This document shows positions 62,693 to 64,000 of a stretch of DNA of 64,000 nt, in pieces. The notes beneath the pieces were generated by a model. That model did no database searches and was not told where the DNA came from. It worked only from the letters and a program-made list of their open reading frames with translations. Numbering within the stretch: position 1 is the first letter of the stretch; every line of letters begins with the position of its first letter. Position numbers and translations under genes: made by a program. The stretch covers positions 119,869 through 183,868 of the forward strand of contig UEHQ01000010.1 in the NCBI GenBank assembly GCA_900489925.1, read 5' to 3'. This DNA is from Hyphomicrobiales bacterium. GTDB lineage: Bacteria; Pseudomonadota; Alphaproteobacteria; Rhizobiales; Rhizobiaceae.

Positions 62693-63664
62693 ATGATCCG
62701 TTCAGTGGTTCGCGGGTTCGGAGCCGCACTTCCGAAACGCGTTATGACCAATCGCGACATCGAGGATGTCGTCGACACGTCCGATGAATGGATTGTCCAG
62801 CGGACCGGCATTCGTCAGCGTTATGTTGCCGGCGACGACGAGACGACGTCTTCGCTCGGCGCGGCAGCAGCGCGCGCGGCGCTCGAAAATGCCGGCCTGA
62901 CGCCTGCCGATATCGATCTCATCATCTGCGCCACCTCGACGCCTGATAATACCTTCCCGGCGACGGCTGTGAGCATCCAGAACCGTCTTGGCATGACCCA
63001 CGGTTTCGCCTTCGACGTCCAGGCGGTCTGCACCGGCTTCGTCTATGCCGTCACCACCGCCGACGCCTACATTCGTGGCGGTCTCGCCAAGCGCGTTCTG
63101 GTCATCGGCGCAGAGACTTTCTCGCGCATCCTGGATTGGAACGATCGCACGACCTGCGTGCTCTTTGGTGACGGCGCGGGCGCGCTCGTGCTCGAGGCAT
63201 CCGAGGGTGAGGGGACGACGGCTGACCGTGGCGTCTTGACCGCGCACCTGCGCTCCGACGGCTCGCACAAGGACAAGCTCTATGTCGACGGCGGACCATC
63301 TACAACCGGCACGGTTGGCAAGCTGCGCATGGAAGGCCGTGAAGTCTTCAAGTACGCCGTCGGCATGATCACCGACGTCGTCGTGGCAGCGTTCGAGGCG
63401 ACCGGCACCACCGCTGACGATCTTGATTGGCTGGTCCCGCATCAGGCCAATCGGCGCATCATCGAGGGCTCTGCAAAGAAGCTCAATATTCCGGTGGAGA
63501 AGGTCGTCATCACGGTTGACCTGCATGGCAACACCTCGGCCGCCTCCATCCCTCTGGCGCTCGCGACAGCCGCCGGCGACGGTCGCATCAAGAAGGGCGA
63601 TCTCGTCATGCTGGAAGCCATGGGCGGCGGGTTCACCTGGGGTGCAGTGCTGCTGCGCTGGTAG
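62693..63664 (+). CDS. fabH: 3-oxoacyl-ACP synthase III (KAS III)
   Basis: 323 residues from [19 protein letters not shown]. The catalytic triad is complete: Cys113 (VQAVCTGF), His250 (PHQANRRI) and Asn280 (GNTSAAS). It condenses acetyl-CoA (or another acyl-CoA) with malonyl-ACP to begin fatty-acid synthesis. It directly follows plsX. Ribosome site GAGG is spaced 9 bases upstream. Confidence 0.97.
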   Translation: MIRSVVRGFGAALPKRVMTNRDIEDVVDTSDEWIVQRTGIRQRYVAGDDETTSSLGAAAARAALENAGLTPADIDLIICATSTPDNTFPATAVSIQNRLGMTHGFAFDVQAVCTGFVYAVTTADAYIRGGLAKRVLVIGAETFSRILDWNDRTTCVLFGDGAGALVLEASEGEGTTADRGVLTAHLRSDGSHKDKLYVDGGPSTTGTVGKLRMEGREVFKYAVGMITDVVVAAFEATGTTADDLDWLVPHQANRRIIEGSAKKLNIPVEKVVITVDLHGNTSAASIPLALATAAGDGRIKKGDLVMLEAMGGGFTWGAVLLRW

Positions 63665-63700
63665 CCGTCTCAATCGAAAAAACTGACAACGAACAAGAGC

Positions 63701-63729
63701 TTGACCGTAAGGCGCAAGACAAATACTCT
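63701..63729 (+). promoter_or_regulatory. Candidate promoter of ihfA
   Basis: TTGACC (63701-63706) and TACTCT (63724-63729) with a 17-bp spacer, 44 bp upstream of the ihfA ATG. The -35 matches 5 of 6, the -10 only 3 of 6. Confidence 0.4.
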
Positions 63730-63772
63730 CCGTTCGTTTCATAAAAACCTTAAACGGATGGGCGGGGAAACC

Positions 63773-64000
63773 ATGACCGGAAAAACAGTGACGCGAGCGG
63801 ATCTGGCGGAATCAGTTTTTCGCAAGGTCGGTCTGTCCAGGACTGAGTCGGCAGAGCTTGTGGAAACTGTCATAGACGAGATCTGTAACGCGATTGTTCG
63901 CGGCGAGACCGTCAAGCTTTCCTCCTTTGCAACATTCCAGGTGCGCGACAAGAACGAGCGCATCGGGAGAAATCCGAAGACCGGCGAGGAAGTGCCGATT
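63773..64000 (+). CDS. ihfA: Integration host factor alpha subunit (partial, cut at the window edge)
   Basis: The first 76 residues are present: [20 protein letters not shown], then [20 protein letters not shown] and [24 protein letters not shown]. The DNA-binding arm (RNPKTGEE) is intact at the end. It is a sequence-specific DNA-bending protein with IhfB. The gene continues past the right edge; its position after fabH is typical of alphaproteobacteria. Confidence 0.95.
   Translation, partial: MTGKTVTRADLAESVFRKVGLSRTESAELVETVIDEICNAIVRGETVKLSSFATFQVRDKNERIGRNPKTGEEVPI

Noticed and set aside
1..64000. tRNA, rRNA, CRISPR arrays, insertion sequences
   Set aside because: No tRNA-like cloverleaf, spacer-repeat array, transposase or terminal repeats were seen; a covariance-model scan would be decisive.

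Overview
The window is a chromosomal segment of an alphaproteobacterium, very probably Rhizobiaceae (Rhizobium/Agrobacterium/Ensifer group). The pointers are a RopB/Omp25-type outer-membrane barrel, an LdtR-type MarR regulator with its L,D-transpeptidase, HdaA, the uvrC-pgsA-moaD-moaE run, a rhizobial-length aspS, a CBP3-type chaperone gene next to a DUF177 gene ahead of plsX-fabH-ihfA, and uniformly GC-rich, densely packed genes. I see no rRNA, tRNA, insertion sequence, prophage or CRISPR. Both ends cut genes: a Gfo/Idh/MocA oxidoreductase on the left and ihfA on the right.

Layout. 1-5.1 kb (minus strand): oxidoreductase, NodB-type deacetylase lipoprotein, ABC-F ATPase, unusual GGDEF protein, DinB-like protein. 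5.3-7.8 kb: ndk with a terminator, a lipoprotein coupled to a CGNR zinc-finger regulator, and a divergent orphan LivH-like permease, with a near-perfect 30-bp palindrome in the divergent promoter. 7.8-12.1 kb (minus): pteridine-reductase-like SDR, uvrC, pgsA, moaD, moaE, most joined by ATGA overlaps. 12.4-16.5 kb: ropB, an SDR/LysR divergent pair, GST, rlmJ. 16.6-20.6 kb (plus): molybdopterin oxidoreductase coupled to a Nudix hydrolase, then a lone phnM. 20.6-28.2 kb: purM-purN (minus), and PerM-type permease-hdaA-ppk-ppx (plus). 28.4-35.2 kb: DUF1254 protein, phytase-like esterase, class III cyclase, rnd, multicopper oxidase. 35.4-40.4 kb: aspS, serine hydrolase/TetR divergent pair, exported protein of unknown function.

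40.6-47.5 kb: parC, SRPBCC protein, EamA transporter, bpt, RDD protein, hemB, small membrane protein. 47.6-50.9 kb: ldtR, a glycosyltransferase-like gene, ldtP (peptidoglycan L,D-crosslinking and its regulator). 51.0-57.2 kb: glyA-nrdR-ribD-ribE, a three-gene minus-strand block, then ribH-nusB. 57.4-64 kb: hppA, bamE, CBP3-like chaperone, DUF177, plsX-fabH (phospholipid and fatty-acid initiation), ihfA.

No large undescribed system stands out; this is mostly core genome. The points most worth a second look are regulatory DNA and local rearrangements: the CGNR/palindrome/orphan-permease module, a PHO-box promoter ahead of ppk and PHO-like half-sites ahead of phnM, several strong palindromes (upstream of bpt, the SRPBCC gene, the RDD gene and the oxidoreductase), the split riboflavin operon, and enzymes with changed key residues (GGDEF protein, cyclase, ParC).
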